A DNA stretch of 64,000 nucleotides from Chryseosolibacter sp049791675 (GTDB lineage Bacteria; Bacteroidota; Bacteroidia; Cytophagales; Cyclobacteriaceae). Of the stretch, positions 35,918 to 43,507 are shown in pieces; the first letter of the stretch is position 1; each line of letters opens with the position of its first letter. The position numbers and the translations under genes are program-made. A model generated the notes under the pieces. It made no database searches and was not told the DNA's origin. It saw only the letters and a list, made by a program, of their open reading frames with translations. Location of the stretch: NCBI GenBank assembly GCA_049791675.1, contig JBARAD010000275.1, forward strand, positions 12,346-76,345. The letters are read 5' to 3'.

Positions 35918-36040
35918 ATGGTTGGATTGAGGTTTATTTTGAACGGACTTCAGGTTATAGCGCACCCGACCCGTAATCGATAAAATTACGAAATTTTACA
36001 AAAAACGACCCATAAGTGCTAAAAAATCGTTTGCAGTGCT

Positions 36041-36376
36041 TTAAGCGTTGGATTCCTTGCGCAGGTGTTCCACCAATTTTTCACAGAGGGCATTGGTTTC
36101 ACTGGCCATGAATTCATCACCGGTTGCGCTGATCATACTCTGGGCAATACCTCCGATGCAGTCAATGTAAAAACGTTTCATCTCATCCACCGGCATATCC
36201 TTTGCCCAAAGATCAATGCGCAGTGTGTTCTTTTGCAGATGGTCCCACAACGCGATGCTGATGGCCTTGGTCTCCGTAAGCCCGGGATCGGGCTTATCGG
36301 TGGCATCCCATAATATCTTGTCGGGAATATTGTTGTCGTCAAGTTGTACCGTGAAATTGATCGTAGATTTTTTCAT
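36041..36376 (-). CDS. gldC: Gliding motility protein GldC
   Basis: The 111-residue protein matches GldC over its full length: KSTINFTVQLDDNNIPDKI at the start, LRIDLWAKDMPVDEMKRF in the centre. In Flavobacterium gldC is next to gldB and improves gliding, though it is not essential. Here no gldB is adjacent and the gene stands alone, so its presence marks the phylum more than proven motility. The protein is soluble and has no signal peptide. Confidence 0.92.
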   Translation of the reverse strand: MKKSTINFTVQLDDNNIPDKILWDATDKPDPGLTETKAISIALWDHLQKNTLRIDLWAKDMPVDEMKRFYIDCIGGIAQSMISATGDEFMASETNALCEKLVEHLRKESNA

Positions 36377-36432
36377 GCGTTGTTAAATTCCTGTTTTTTC
36401 TTATTCTCTCAAATTGACCATCGACATCCACC

Positions 36433-36460
36433 GTGGAGCGTGGACTGTGGACTGTGGACT
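36433..36460. repeat. GTGGACT heptamer array
   Basis: Four tandem heptamers (one GTGGAGC, three GTGGACT), preceded by TCCACCGTGGA, a palindrome containing the reverse unit. They lie between gldC and scoB. Confidence 0.85.
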
Positions 36461-36467
36461 GAATTGA

Positions 36468-37127
36468 CTAATCAACCTTCATCTCGGGAATCTCCCCTTC
36501 AATGATCAGTTTTCCCGCCGTAACTTTCCTGATGTGATCCACTGAAATACCGGGAGCGCGTTCGCGTAATCTGAAACCGCCCTCCGGCAGAACGTCCAGT
36601 ACCGCCAGGTCTGTCACGATCTTCTTCACACAACGCAGTCCTGTAAGAGGCAACGTACATTGTGGTAGCAGTTTCGATGCCCCATCCTTGCTGCAATGCT
36701 GCATGGCAACGATAATATTTTTTGCCGAAGCCACAAGATCCATCGCGCCGCCCATACCTTTTACCATCTTACCGGGTACTTTCCAGTTGGCAATGTCGCC
36801 GTTCTCCGATACTTCCATAGCACCCAGGATGGTGAGGTCCACATGCCCTCCGCGGATCATCCCAAAGCTTTCGGCGGAGCTGAACAACGCCGAACCAGGC
36901 ATCATGGTGATGGTCTGCTTTCCGGCGTTGATAAGATCAGGGTCAATGCCTTCTTCAGTAGGGAAGGGGCCGATACCCAACAATCCGTTTTCAGACTGGA
37001 GCACAACATTCAGACGTGAAGGAATGTAGTTGGCCACCAGCGTTGGAATGCCGATGCCAAGGTTAATATACATCCCATCCCTGACTTCCTGTGCGATCCG
37101 TTTTGCGATTCCTGTTTTGTCTAACAT
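36468..37127 (-). CDS. scoB: 3-oxoacid CoA-transferase subunit B
   Basis: The 219-residue beta subunit begins with the typical MLDKTGIAKRIAQEV and has the glycine loop NLGIGIPT and the catalytic glutamate in QSENGLLG (Glu46). With ScoA it moves CoA from succinyl-CoA to acetoacetate, allowing use of ketone bodies or leucine breakdown products. The 47-bp gap to scoA and the same strand indicate one operon. Length is normal. Confidence 0.93.
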   Translation of the reverse strand: MLDKTGIAKRIAQEVRDGMYINLGIGIPTLVANYIPSRLNVVLQSENGLLGIGPFPTEEGIDPDLINAGKQTITMMPGSALFSSAESFGMIRGGHVDLTILGAMEVSENGDIANWKVPGKMVKGMGGAMDLVASAKNIIVAMQHCSKDGASKLLPQCTLPLTGLRCVKKIVTDLAVLDVLPEGGFRLRERAPGISVDHIRKVTAGKLIIEGEIPEMKVD

Positions 37128-37174
37128 GATCGGTTGATTCAGTTACATCCGCCAAAGAACCGGCGGCTTTCAAT

Positions 37175-37870
37175 TTATTTTCTCGTCGTTCGTTGTTCGA
37201 TTCGTTTTTCATACAGGTCACCCTGGAAGATCCGCTGGACATAGATCCCGGGCGTGTGTATCTGATTGGGGTCCAGTTCCCCCACAGGTACGAGTTCTTC
37301 TACTTCGGCAATGGTTATTTTTCCCGCAGCCGCCATCATCGGATTAAAGTTCCGCGCCGTGCCGCGATAAACCAGGTTACCGGTTGTGTCCCCCTTCCAC
37401 GCTTTCACAATGGAAAAGTCGGCCCGCAACCACTGCTCCATCAGATATTTTTTGCCATGAAACTCCCGCACTTCCTTGCCTTCCGCCACCTCGGTGCCAT
37501 ATCCTGCCGGGGTGTAGAAGGCAGGTATGCCGGCACCGCCTGCCCGGATACGTTCCGCGAGGGTACCCTGTGGAATTAATTCTACCGCTAGCTCTCCGGT
37601 CAGAAGCTGGCGCTCGAACTCTGCATTCTCTCCCACATACGATGAAATCATCTTCTTTACCTGACGTGTTTTGAGCAACAACCCGATCCCGAAATCATCA
37701 ACCCCCGCGTTGTTGGAGATAAAGGTTAAACCCCGGACACCTTTCTTCAGAATGGCCTGAATACAATTTTCCGGAATGCCGCATAGCCCGAAACCTCCCA
37801 TCATGACAACAGCATTGTCAGCAATATCTCTGACTGCATCATCCGCGTTTTTTACAACCTTATTGATCAT
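37175..37870 (-). CDS. scoA: 3-oxoacid CoA-transferase subunit A
   Basis: ATG 37870 (MINKVVKNADDAV) is the usual start of this family; the frame also allows GTG at 37894. The 231-residue alpha subunit has GGFGLCGIPENCI and SNNAGVDDFGIGLL, the CoA-binding blocks, and GTLAERIRAGGAGIPAF. It pairs with ScoB just downstream. Confidence 0.93.
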   Translation of the reverse strand: MINKVVKNADDAVRDIADNAVVMMGGFGLCGIPENCIQAILKKGVRGLTFISNNAGVDDFGIGLLLKTRQVKKMISSYVGENAEFERQLLTGELAVELIPQGTLAERIRAGGAGIPAFYTPAGYGTEVAEGKEVREFHGKKYLMEQWLRADFSIVKAWKGDTTGNLVYRGTARNFNPMMAAAGKITIAEVEELVPVGELDPNQIHTPGIYVQRIFQGDLYEKRIEQRTTRK

Positions 37871-37976
37871 AGGGTAATCGATTTTTTTTGCCACGAAGAC
37901 ACCATTATTCTGGTTTCAGTGCCAGGGCTAAGGTAGCTATTTTAGCATAAAGGGCTTACCAAAAGAGAAGGCTTTT

Positions 37977-38924
37977 CTATTCCTGGATCGAATCCATATT
38001 CTCAAGTGCCTTGCGTGCATGTTCCTTGTCTTGCTGCAGCTGCATTTTCATTTCTTCAAGGCCACTGAAGGTCTGGTCGCCGCGAAGGAATTTGACGAAA
38101 TGAATGGTGAGGGACTCTCCGTAAATATTTTCATTGAAGTCAAAGATATTGACTTCAATATTCCTGCGGGTGCCCTGGAGGGTAGGCCGGTAACCGATGT
38201 ACAACATTCCTCCGTAAAGATTGTGAGCGTGCTGTACCTGCACGGCGTAAATGCCGTCTGAAGGAAGGAGTTTATACCGGGTATCGATCTCTATGTTTGC
38301 AGTAGGGTAACCGATGGTATTTCCGATCCTGTCTCCCATAACCACCCGTCCGCTTAGGCGGTAAGGTTGTCCCAGGAAATGGTTCGCGGTGTCAATATCA
38401 CCTTCTTCGATCGCCTTCCGGATCTTCGTAGAGCTGACTGCCACATGGTCCACTTCCTGTCTGGGAATTTCTTCTACCTCGAAACCATAGCGGGGAGCGT
38501 TGAGTTTGAGCTGTTCAAAACTTCCTTCGCGGTTTTTGCCGAAATGATGATCGTAGCCGATGACGAGTTTGCGCGTGCCGATGGTCCTGACAAGTATTTC
38601 CTGGATGAACTGCTCGGAAGTAAGCTGTGAAAATTCTTTGGTGAACGGTATGCGGATGAGGTGCTGAATACCCTGGTCCTTCAGCAATGCTGCTTTCTCT
38701 TCGAAAGTATTGAGAAGTTTCAAACTGTCATCCTCCGGATGCAGTACGAGCCTTGGGTGTGGCCAGTACGTTATGACCACAGTTTCTCCAAAATTCCGCG
38801 ACGCAATTTCCCGCAACCTTGAAAAGATCTTCTGATGCCCGACATGCACACCATCGAAAGTTCCGCTGGTGACGACCGCATACTGAAGCGGGGAAAAATC
38901 ATCGATGCCGTGATAAATTTTCAT
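37977..38924 (-). CDS. ribF: Bifunctional riboflavin kinase / FAD synthetase
   Basis: The 315-residue enzyme has an N-terminal adenylyltransferase domain with GTFDGVHVGH (21-30), YDHHFGKNR and SSTKIR, and a C-terminal flavokinase domain with GDRIGNTIGYPTANI. It converts riboflavin to FMN and FAD. It follows truB on the same strand (38-bp gap), part of the conserved Bacteroidota series ftsX-DUF3098-uppP-truB-ribF. Confidence 0.96.
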   Translation of the reverse strand: MKIYHGIDDFSPLQYAVVTSGTFDGVHVGHQKIFSRLREIASRNFGETVVITYWPHPRLVLHPEDDSLKLLNTFEEKAALLKDQGIQHLIRIPFTKEFSQLTSEQFIQEILVRTIGTRKLVIGYDHHFGKNREGSFEQLKLNAPRYGFEVEEIPRQEVDHVAVSSTKIRKAIEEGDIDTANHFLGQPYRLSGRVVMGDRIGNTIGYPTANIEIDTRYKLLPSDGIYAVQVQHAHNLYGGMLYIGYRPTLQGTRRNIEVNIFDFNENIYGESLTIHFVKFLRGDQTFSGLEEMKMQLQQDKEHARKALENMDSIQE

Positions 38925-38962
38925 TTCGTGCTATTCGTATACAGGGTGCTCCTGTAATTAAG

Positions 38963-39631
38963 TCAGAGAACAGTTTCAGGCATTACCGCGTCGATGCTCA
39001 TGGCATCTTCAAGCCGGAAGTTTCCAATCCTTGTCCGGCACAAGTCAGTCAGATATGCGCCGACACCGAGGGCATTTCCGAAATCGCGGGCGATGCTGCG
39101 AATATAGGTTCCTTTTGAGCAAACAATACGGAAACTTATTTCCGGCAGCCGGATGTTCGTAATTTCAAAAGTCTTTACCTCGACTTCGCGGTGCTTGAGA
39201 TCAACTTCCTGACCCTTTCTTGCGAACTGGTAGGCTCGTTTTCCTCCGATCTTGATCGCTGAGTGCATGGGGGGAAGCTGCTGAATGTTTCCCGTCAGGG
39301 CAATGGTTGCGTCGCGTACCTGCTGTTCGGTAAGATTTGAAATATCCTTTTCTTCCGCAATATCGGTCTCAAGATCATGCGAGGGAGTGGTCTTTCCGAG
39401 AATAAATTTTCCCGTGTACTCCTTCTCAAGTCCCATGAATTCTTCAATCCGCTTGGTCATTTTTCCCGTGCAGATAATGAGCAGTCCGGTGGCCAGCGGG
39501 TCAAGCGTCCCGGCATGTCCGATCTTCTTCATCTTCAACCGGTAGCGCAATTTGTTCACCACATCAAACGAAGTCCATTCAAAGGGCTTGTTGATGAGCA
39601 ATACACGCCCGGTTTCAGCTGGGTTTTCCAT
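38963..39631 (-). CDS. truB: tRNA pseudouridine(55) synthase
   Basis: The 222-residue enzyme has the catalytic GHAGTLDPLATGLL motif (Asp44) and KGTYIRSIARDFG. It makes the pseudouridine of the T-loop. It is shorter than E. coli TruB (314) and lacks most of the C-terminal PUA extension, as is common in this phylum. Its ATG overlaps the uppP stop (TAATG), indicating translational coupling. Confidence 0.95.
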   Translation of the reverse strand: MENPAETGRVLLINKPFEWTSFDVVNKLRYRLKMKKIGHAGTLDPLATGLLIICTGKMTKRIEEFMGLEKEYTGKFILGKTTPSHDLETDIAEEKDISNLTEQQVRDATIALTGNIQQLPPMHSAIKIGGKRAYQFARKGQEVDLKHREVEVKTFEITNIRLPEISFRIVCSKGTYIRSIARDFGNALGVGAYLTDLCRTRIGNFRLEDAMSIDAVMPETVL

Positions 39632-40422
39632 TATACAATGGATAGTTCAATGCCCAGATAATAGAGGATCAGGATGACACTGCCAACGATGATCCGGTAG
39701 TAACCGAAGGCTTTAAAACCGTGGCGTGTGAGGAAGGTAATAAAGGATTTGATGGCAGCCATCGCTACCAGGAAGGCAACGACATTGCCAATGAGGAGGG
39801 CTGTGATCTCGCTTTGTCCGAACGAGCCGCCGTCGCGATAGAAATTGAACATCGATAAAACGGTGGCGCCGAACATGGTGGGTACCGCCAGGAAAAATGA
39901 AAACTCGGCGGCTGTTTTTTTGTTCAGTTTTTGTGATAGCCCGCCGATGATCGTTGCCGCCGAACGTGACACTCCGGGAACCATGGCAATCACCTGGAAG
40001 AAGCCGATCTTGAAAGCTTTCGGATAGGTTACTTCCTGGTCGTGCACCTGATCGGTGTGAAAGATCCGGTCAATAAAAAGAAAAAAGATACCACCGGCGA
40101 GAAGCGTGTAACCCACTACATCCACACGCTCCAGCAGTGCCTCGATCGTGTCTTTCAGCAGCAGGCCAAAAACAACAGCCGGAATAAACCCGAGCAGGAT
40201 CTTGAAGTAAAAATCAAACGACTGAAAGAAACGCTTCCAGTAAAGGACGACCACCGAAAGGATGGCGCCGAACTGTATGGCTACTGTAAACATTTTTGTG
40301 AACGGGTCGTCGGCGATTCCCATCAGCGAGGAGCCGATGATCATATGACCGGTGGATGAAACGGGCAAAAATTCAGTGAGGCCTTCAATAATAGCCAGGA
40401 CAATCGATTCGAATATTGACAT
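39631..40422 (-). CDS. uppP: Undecaprenyl-diphosphatase
   Basis: The 263-residue BacA-type membrane phosphatase has about eight helices, the EGLTEFLPVSSTGH motif (13-26) and PGVSRSAATI. It recycles undecaprenyl pyrophosphate for peptidoglycan and glycan synthesis and confers bacitracin tolerance. Stop and truB start overlap by one base. Confidence 0.95.
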   Translation of the reverse strand: MSIFESIVLAIIEGLTEFLPVSSTGHMIIGSSLMGIADDPFTKMFTVAIQFGAILSVVVLYWKRFFQSFDFYFKILLGFIPAVVFGLLLKDTIEALLERVDVVGYTLLAGGIFFLFIDRIFHTDQVHDQEVTYPKAFKIGFFQVIAMVPGVSRSAATIIGGLSQKLNKKTAAEFSFFLAVPTMFGATVLSMFNFYRDGGSFGQSEITALLIGNVVAFLVAMAAIKSFITFLTRHGFKAFGYYRIIVGSVILILYYLGIELSIV

Positions 40423-40469
40423 GATGATAGCCGTGTATTAAAGCAAATGCTTTAACCGTTGGTGGAAAA

Positions 40470-40670
40470 TTATTTTGTGGGGCGGTGAAGAATAGCAAAG
40501 ATCTCGATGATGAACCCGGCCATGACAATCACGGGTCCGAGGGTTATGCCAAGGAATCCGAAGCCGTGCTGTTCCTGGTCGAGCGACATGATGGTAAAAC
40601 CTGTGACCAGGGCCACAATGCCGATGATCATCCATTGATAGTTTTTTTTGCCGAAAGGAAGTTTATCCAT
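40470..40670 (-). CDS. DUF3098 small membrane protein
   Basis: The 66-residue protein with two transmembrane helices begins LPFGKKNYQWM and ends in FIIEIFAILHRP, the pattern of DUF3098, which in Bacteroidota sits between ftsX and uppP. Function unknown; the context suggests envelope or division. It starts 15 bp after the ftsX stop. Confidence 0.9.
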   Translation of the reverse strand: MDKLPFGKKNYQWMIIGIVALVTGFTIMSLDQEQHGFGFLGITLGPVIVMAGFIIEIFAILHRPTK

Positions 40671-40685
40671 AAAATATATAATCGT

Positions 40686-41570
40686 TCAGTACAATTCTTC
40701 TAATGACATTCTGAGATATCTTCTGATGGAAAAGAATGTGCTCAATACCGCTATCATGATCCCGATGATGAGGAGAATTCCCAGTAAAATCATAAACTGC
40801 TCCTGGTCATGCAGGACCCTGAGGTCGGCCACTTTCCGCTGCGCATAATCTGAGACCAGCCAGATGATGAAGGAGGCCACCACTCCGCTTAAGAAGCCGT
40901 ATCCGGCGGCGCGAACCAGAAATGGCCGCTGAATGAACCACTTCCGCGCACCAACGAGCTGCATGCTCCTGATCAGAAAGCGCTGTGAGAATAAGGCGAT
41001 GCGAAGGGTGTTGTTGATCAACAGGGCCACTGTAACGAGCAGGAGGAGAATGAGGCCCGCCAGCACCAGGGCGACCTTGGTGACGTTGTCATTTACTGAT
41101 TCAATTAATCCCTCGACATAAAACACCTGGTGCACGCCGTTCATTTTCTGTATCTCAGCCTTGATCACGTCCATTTGTTCGCGGGTGTGATACTTTCTGT
41201 CAATGCCGATCAGGTACGCATCGCGCAGGGGGTTTTCACCGAGAAAACTTGTAAAATCCTCGCCTGTTTCGGCAATAAATGTTTTTGCAGCCTCTTCCTT
41301 GGAAACGAAGGTCAGCGCCCGGTCTTCATCCTTTGATACATAATCAAGCGCGAGCAGTTTGTTTTTGATCTCTAGTTTCTGGGTCTCCTTGATATTTGAT
41401 TTCAGGTACACCTGCATGCGTATATTTTGACGCACCTGTTTTTCCAGTTGCTGGGAATAGATCAGGAGCAGACCAAACAAGCCAACGACGAACAGGGCGA
41501 GGGTGATGCTGATCACTACGCCGGCGGCGGGATATCCGCCCAGTGTCTTCTTATGGGTATGTCTTTCCAT
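40686..41570 (-). CDS. ftsX: Cell division protein FtsX
   Basis: ATG 41570 (294 residues, MERHTHKKTLGGYP) fits the family better than the longer frame to 41615. One helix at about 20-42, a periplasmic domain of about 130 residues and three C-terminal helices give the FtsX/MacB permease layout; RSMQLVGARKWFIQRPFLVRA is the conserved cytoplasmic loop. FtsX works with the ATPase FtsE to activate peptidoglycan hydrolases in division; ftsE is not adjacent, as usual in this phylum. Confidence 0.93.
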   Translation of the reverse strand: MERHTHKKTLGGYPAAGVVISITLALFVVGLFGLLLIYSQQLEKQVRQNIRMQVYLKSNIKETQKLEIKNKLLALDYVSKDEDRALTFVSKEEAAKTFIAETGEDFTSFLGENPLRDAYLIGIDRKYHTREQMDVIKAEIQKMNGVHQVFYVEGLIESVNDNVTKVALVLAGLILLLLVTVALLINNTLRIALFSQRFLIRSMQLVGARKWFIQRPFLVRAAGYGFLSGVVASFIIWLVSDYAQRKVADLRVLHDQEQFMILLGILLIIGIMIAVLSTFFSIRRYLRMSLEELY

Positions 41571-41638
41571 TGGCTTAAAGGGCAAATTTATGAAAAAAAG
41601 GATACCCGCCGCCATCGTGCTTCAGGTATTGAATGGCC

Positions 41639-41671
41639 AAAAAAAAAGCCCCGCTGCAGTAGCGGGGCTTT
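41639..41671 (-). terminator. Intrinsic terminator of the sigma/anti-sigma unit
   Basis: AAAGCCCCGCT / AGCGGGGCTTT stem with a GCAGT loop, followed on the minus strand by a run of T. It lies 17 bp after the stop at 41688. Confidence 0.92.
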
Positions 41672-41687
41672 CGTACGATTCCCTTCG

Positions 41688-42500
41688 TTATTTTCCGGCG
41701 CTGCGGGATTCTTTCAGTGTTTTCAGCAGAGCAGGATCAGTAACAGCCTTAAGGGGCTGGATCCTGTCGTCTGTCTGGTCAAGCCTGTAGTACTCCTCTT
41801 TATAGAGCAGGAATTTTGTGCGTGTGTTATTTGTCGGCACCTCCACTATCTCATAGCTATTGGCTTCAAAAGGACCATACAACAGCACTTTTTCGTCCCT
41901 GAACTGGTAATGGAATCTGTACTGGGCATTGTTGCGATCGGTTTCCACCTGCAGAGCAGCATTGCCGGGTGTTTGTTCCTCCCTGTTTTTCTCTCCCGGT
42001 GCCTGCAAAGGATCCGGTCTTTTGGCCAGGGATGGTTTGCTGTGTTCTGTTCCGGCAGAAGTCTGATTTTTATCCTGTTCAACCCTGCTTTCTTCCGGAA
42101 GGGCTTCCTGTTCAGTCTCCCCTTCGGGCTCAGCAGGAGCAAGTTCTTCCTTAGCCGGTTGTTCAGCCGGGGCCGGGGCTTCCGCCATCTTTACTTCGTC
42201 GCGCGAGATATACCAATAGGAGGCTGCCGCGATGATCAATGTGACGAAAGTTCCAAGAATTATTTTAGTCGCCAACGCATTGCCGGGACCACTTGAAGGA
42301 ACAGGCACCTGGTTCAGCATGGATTTCAATTCAGCGACGCGGGCATCCTTGATACCGCTTATCAGCCGTTGCTGCAGCGCATATTCCTGCTGAAGGTCTG
42401 GATCCGACTGTAGCTTTTGTTCAAATGCTCTACGATCCGGGTCACTCATCCGGTGGGTGAGGTAATCGTCTAGAAGTTCAAGGTCGCGTTCTTCTGCCAT
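41688..42500 (-). CDS. Putative anti-sigma factor, single-pass membrane protein
   Basis: The 270-residue protein has a small acidic helical N-terminal domain (LLDDYLTHRMSDPDRRAFEQ), one transmembrane helix (about 78-98), a Pro/Glu-rich periplasmic linker (105-165) and a C-terminal domain rich in Tyr and Phe. No HxxxCxxC zinc motif is present, so it is not a classic ZAS protein. Its position 4 bp after a sigma-factor gene and its layout indicate a membrane anti-sigma factor. It ends at a clear terminator. Confidence 0.75.
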   Translation of the reverse strand: MAEERDLELLDDYLTHRMSDPDRRAFEQKLQSDPDLQQEYALQQRLISGIKDARVAELKSMLNQVPVPSSGPGNALATKIILGTFVTLIIAAASYWYISRDEVKMAEAPAPAEQPAKEELAPAEPEGETEQEALPEESRVEQDKNQTSAGTEHSKPSLAKRPDPLQAPGEKNREEQTPGNAALQVETDRNNAQYRFHYQFRDEKVLLYGPFEANSYEIVEVPTNNTRTKFLLYKEEYYRLDQTDDRIQPLKAVTDPALLKTLKESRSAGK

Positions 42501-42504
42501 GGTA

Positions 42505-43044
42505 TTAATCTAAAAAGTCCTGCGCCGAATATTGAGATTTAACTAAATCATCCAGCTTTTTCTTGCATTTGTATTTTTTCGTTTTGGCGGTATCGGTATT
42601 TGCAAAGCCGAGCTTTTCGGCAATGTCCTGCATGGACATCTCTTCGAAATAATAATACATCAAAACTTTTCTACAGGTATCTCCCAACTGCTCCATGCAA
42701 CGGGCGATGATCTTTTCTTTTTCAGCTGTCTCCATATCGATGGAAACAGGGGAATCCTTTTCTTCACTCGACAGGCGCTTTTTCCTGTCTAATTCTTTCC
42801 GCCAAAGATTCTGGCAAATACTGTAGATGTATGTGCTGATCTTTGAAGTCAAGACCAGGTTTCCCGACCTGGCTTTTTGCCAGAAAACAATGAGCGCATC
42901 CTGATAGATGTCCCTCGCTTCGTCTTCCGTTCCGCTATTGGTGATGACCAGCTTGGTCATCATCCTATAGTATTTCTTATAGAGCAGCTCCAGCGCTTTT
43001 TCGTCACCGCCCTGGATCCTTTCGAAGATCTCCTTCTCGTTCAT
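42505..43044 (-). CDS. RNA polymerase sigma-70 family (ECF-type) sigma factor
   Basis: Start at ATG 43044 (MNEKEIFERIQGGDEKAL, 179 residues) is preferred; ATG 43068 is possible. Region 2 has ARDIYQDALIVFWQKA with DNA-melting residues and region 4 has YYYFEEMSMQDIAEKLGFANTDTAKTKKYKC, the helix-turn-helix. It is co-transcribed with the membrane anti-sigma candidate. Regulation by envelope signals is the usual role; targets are unknown. Confidence 0.9.
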   Translation of the reverse strand: MNEKEIFERIQGGDEKALELLYKKYYRMMTKLVITNSGTEDEARDIYQDALIVFWQKARSGNLVLTSKISTYIYSICQNLWRKELDRKKRLSSEEKDSPVSIDMETAEKEKIIARCMEQLGDTCRKVLMYYYFEEMSMQDIAEKLGFANTDTAKTKKYKCKKKLDDLVKSQYSAQDFLD

Positions 43045-43079
43045 GCTAGAGCTTGTCCTGTATACCATTGTCGGGGTGC

Positions 43080-43188
43080 TTTGTAACCTCTGTATTGATT
43101 CAATTATGGTTATTCATCGACGATAAACGCCGTTCGTCTGAATTTGCATGATTTTCCTTCAGGTAATGGTTTTGTAATAGGTTACAAA
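43080..43188 (-). promoter_or_regulatory. Repeated TTTGTAA sites upstream of the sigma gene
   Basis: A perfect 18-bp inverted repeat TTTGTAA-TAGG-TTACAAA (43171-43188) and a half site TTTGTAACCT (43080-43089) lie in the upstream region of the sigma gene. The rest of 43045-43456, a gap of more than 400 bp, shows no convincing ORF or known RNA. Confidence 0.4.
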
Positions 43189-43456
43189 GACCTTGTCCTG
43201 CCTTCTTTTTCCTGGTTAGCGTATACCCCGTCCTCCGTCCGCCCCGCTGGTTTTCAGGACTCCATATTCCCAATCGGTGTTTCATCCTGCCCTGCAAGGG
43301 TCCGCATCGGGAAATAATTTAATCCTTAAATATGAACTCCCCAAAAAACCTTTCAGGGACTGGATTCCAGGATTTCATTCTTCCCGCCGGTTTCACCCTT
43401 TTCAGGGCCCGCCATTGGAAAAAATGGGGTTCGCTGGAAATCACCGACCTCCAAAA

Positions 43457-43488
43457 ATAAAAAAAGCCCCGGTATAAATCCGGGGCCT
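43457..43488 (-). terminator. Intrinsic terminator of hppA
   Basis: GCCCCGG / CCGGGGC stem with a 7-nt loop (43466-43486), followed on the minus strand by seven T and an AT-rich tail, about 20 bp after the hppA stop. Confidence 0.9.
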
Positions 43489-43507
43489 GTTATTCTATTG
43501 TTGCTTT

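Noticed and set aside
36433..36460. GTGGACT repeats considered as regulator iterons
   Set aside because: They lie between a gene end and the end of the next gene on the same strand, not in a promoter or origin context; treated as a short tandem repeat.
37870..37894. GTG start of scoA at 37894
   Set aside because: The ATG at 37870 matches the conserved N-terminus of the family; the eight extra residues do not.
41427..42296. 289-codon plus-strand frame across the ftsX/anti-sigma gap
   Set aside because: It runs through a strong minus-strand terminator and over two good genes; composition is that of an antisense shadow.
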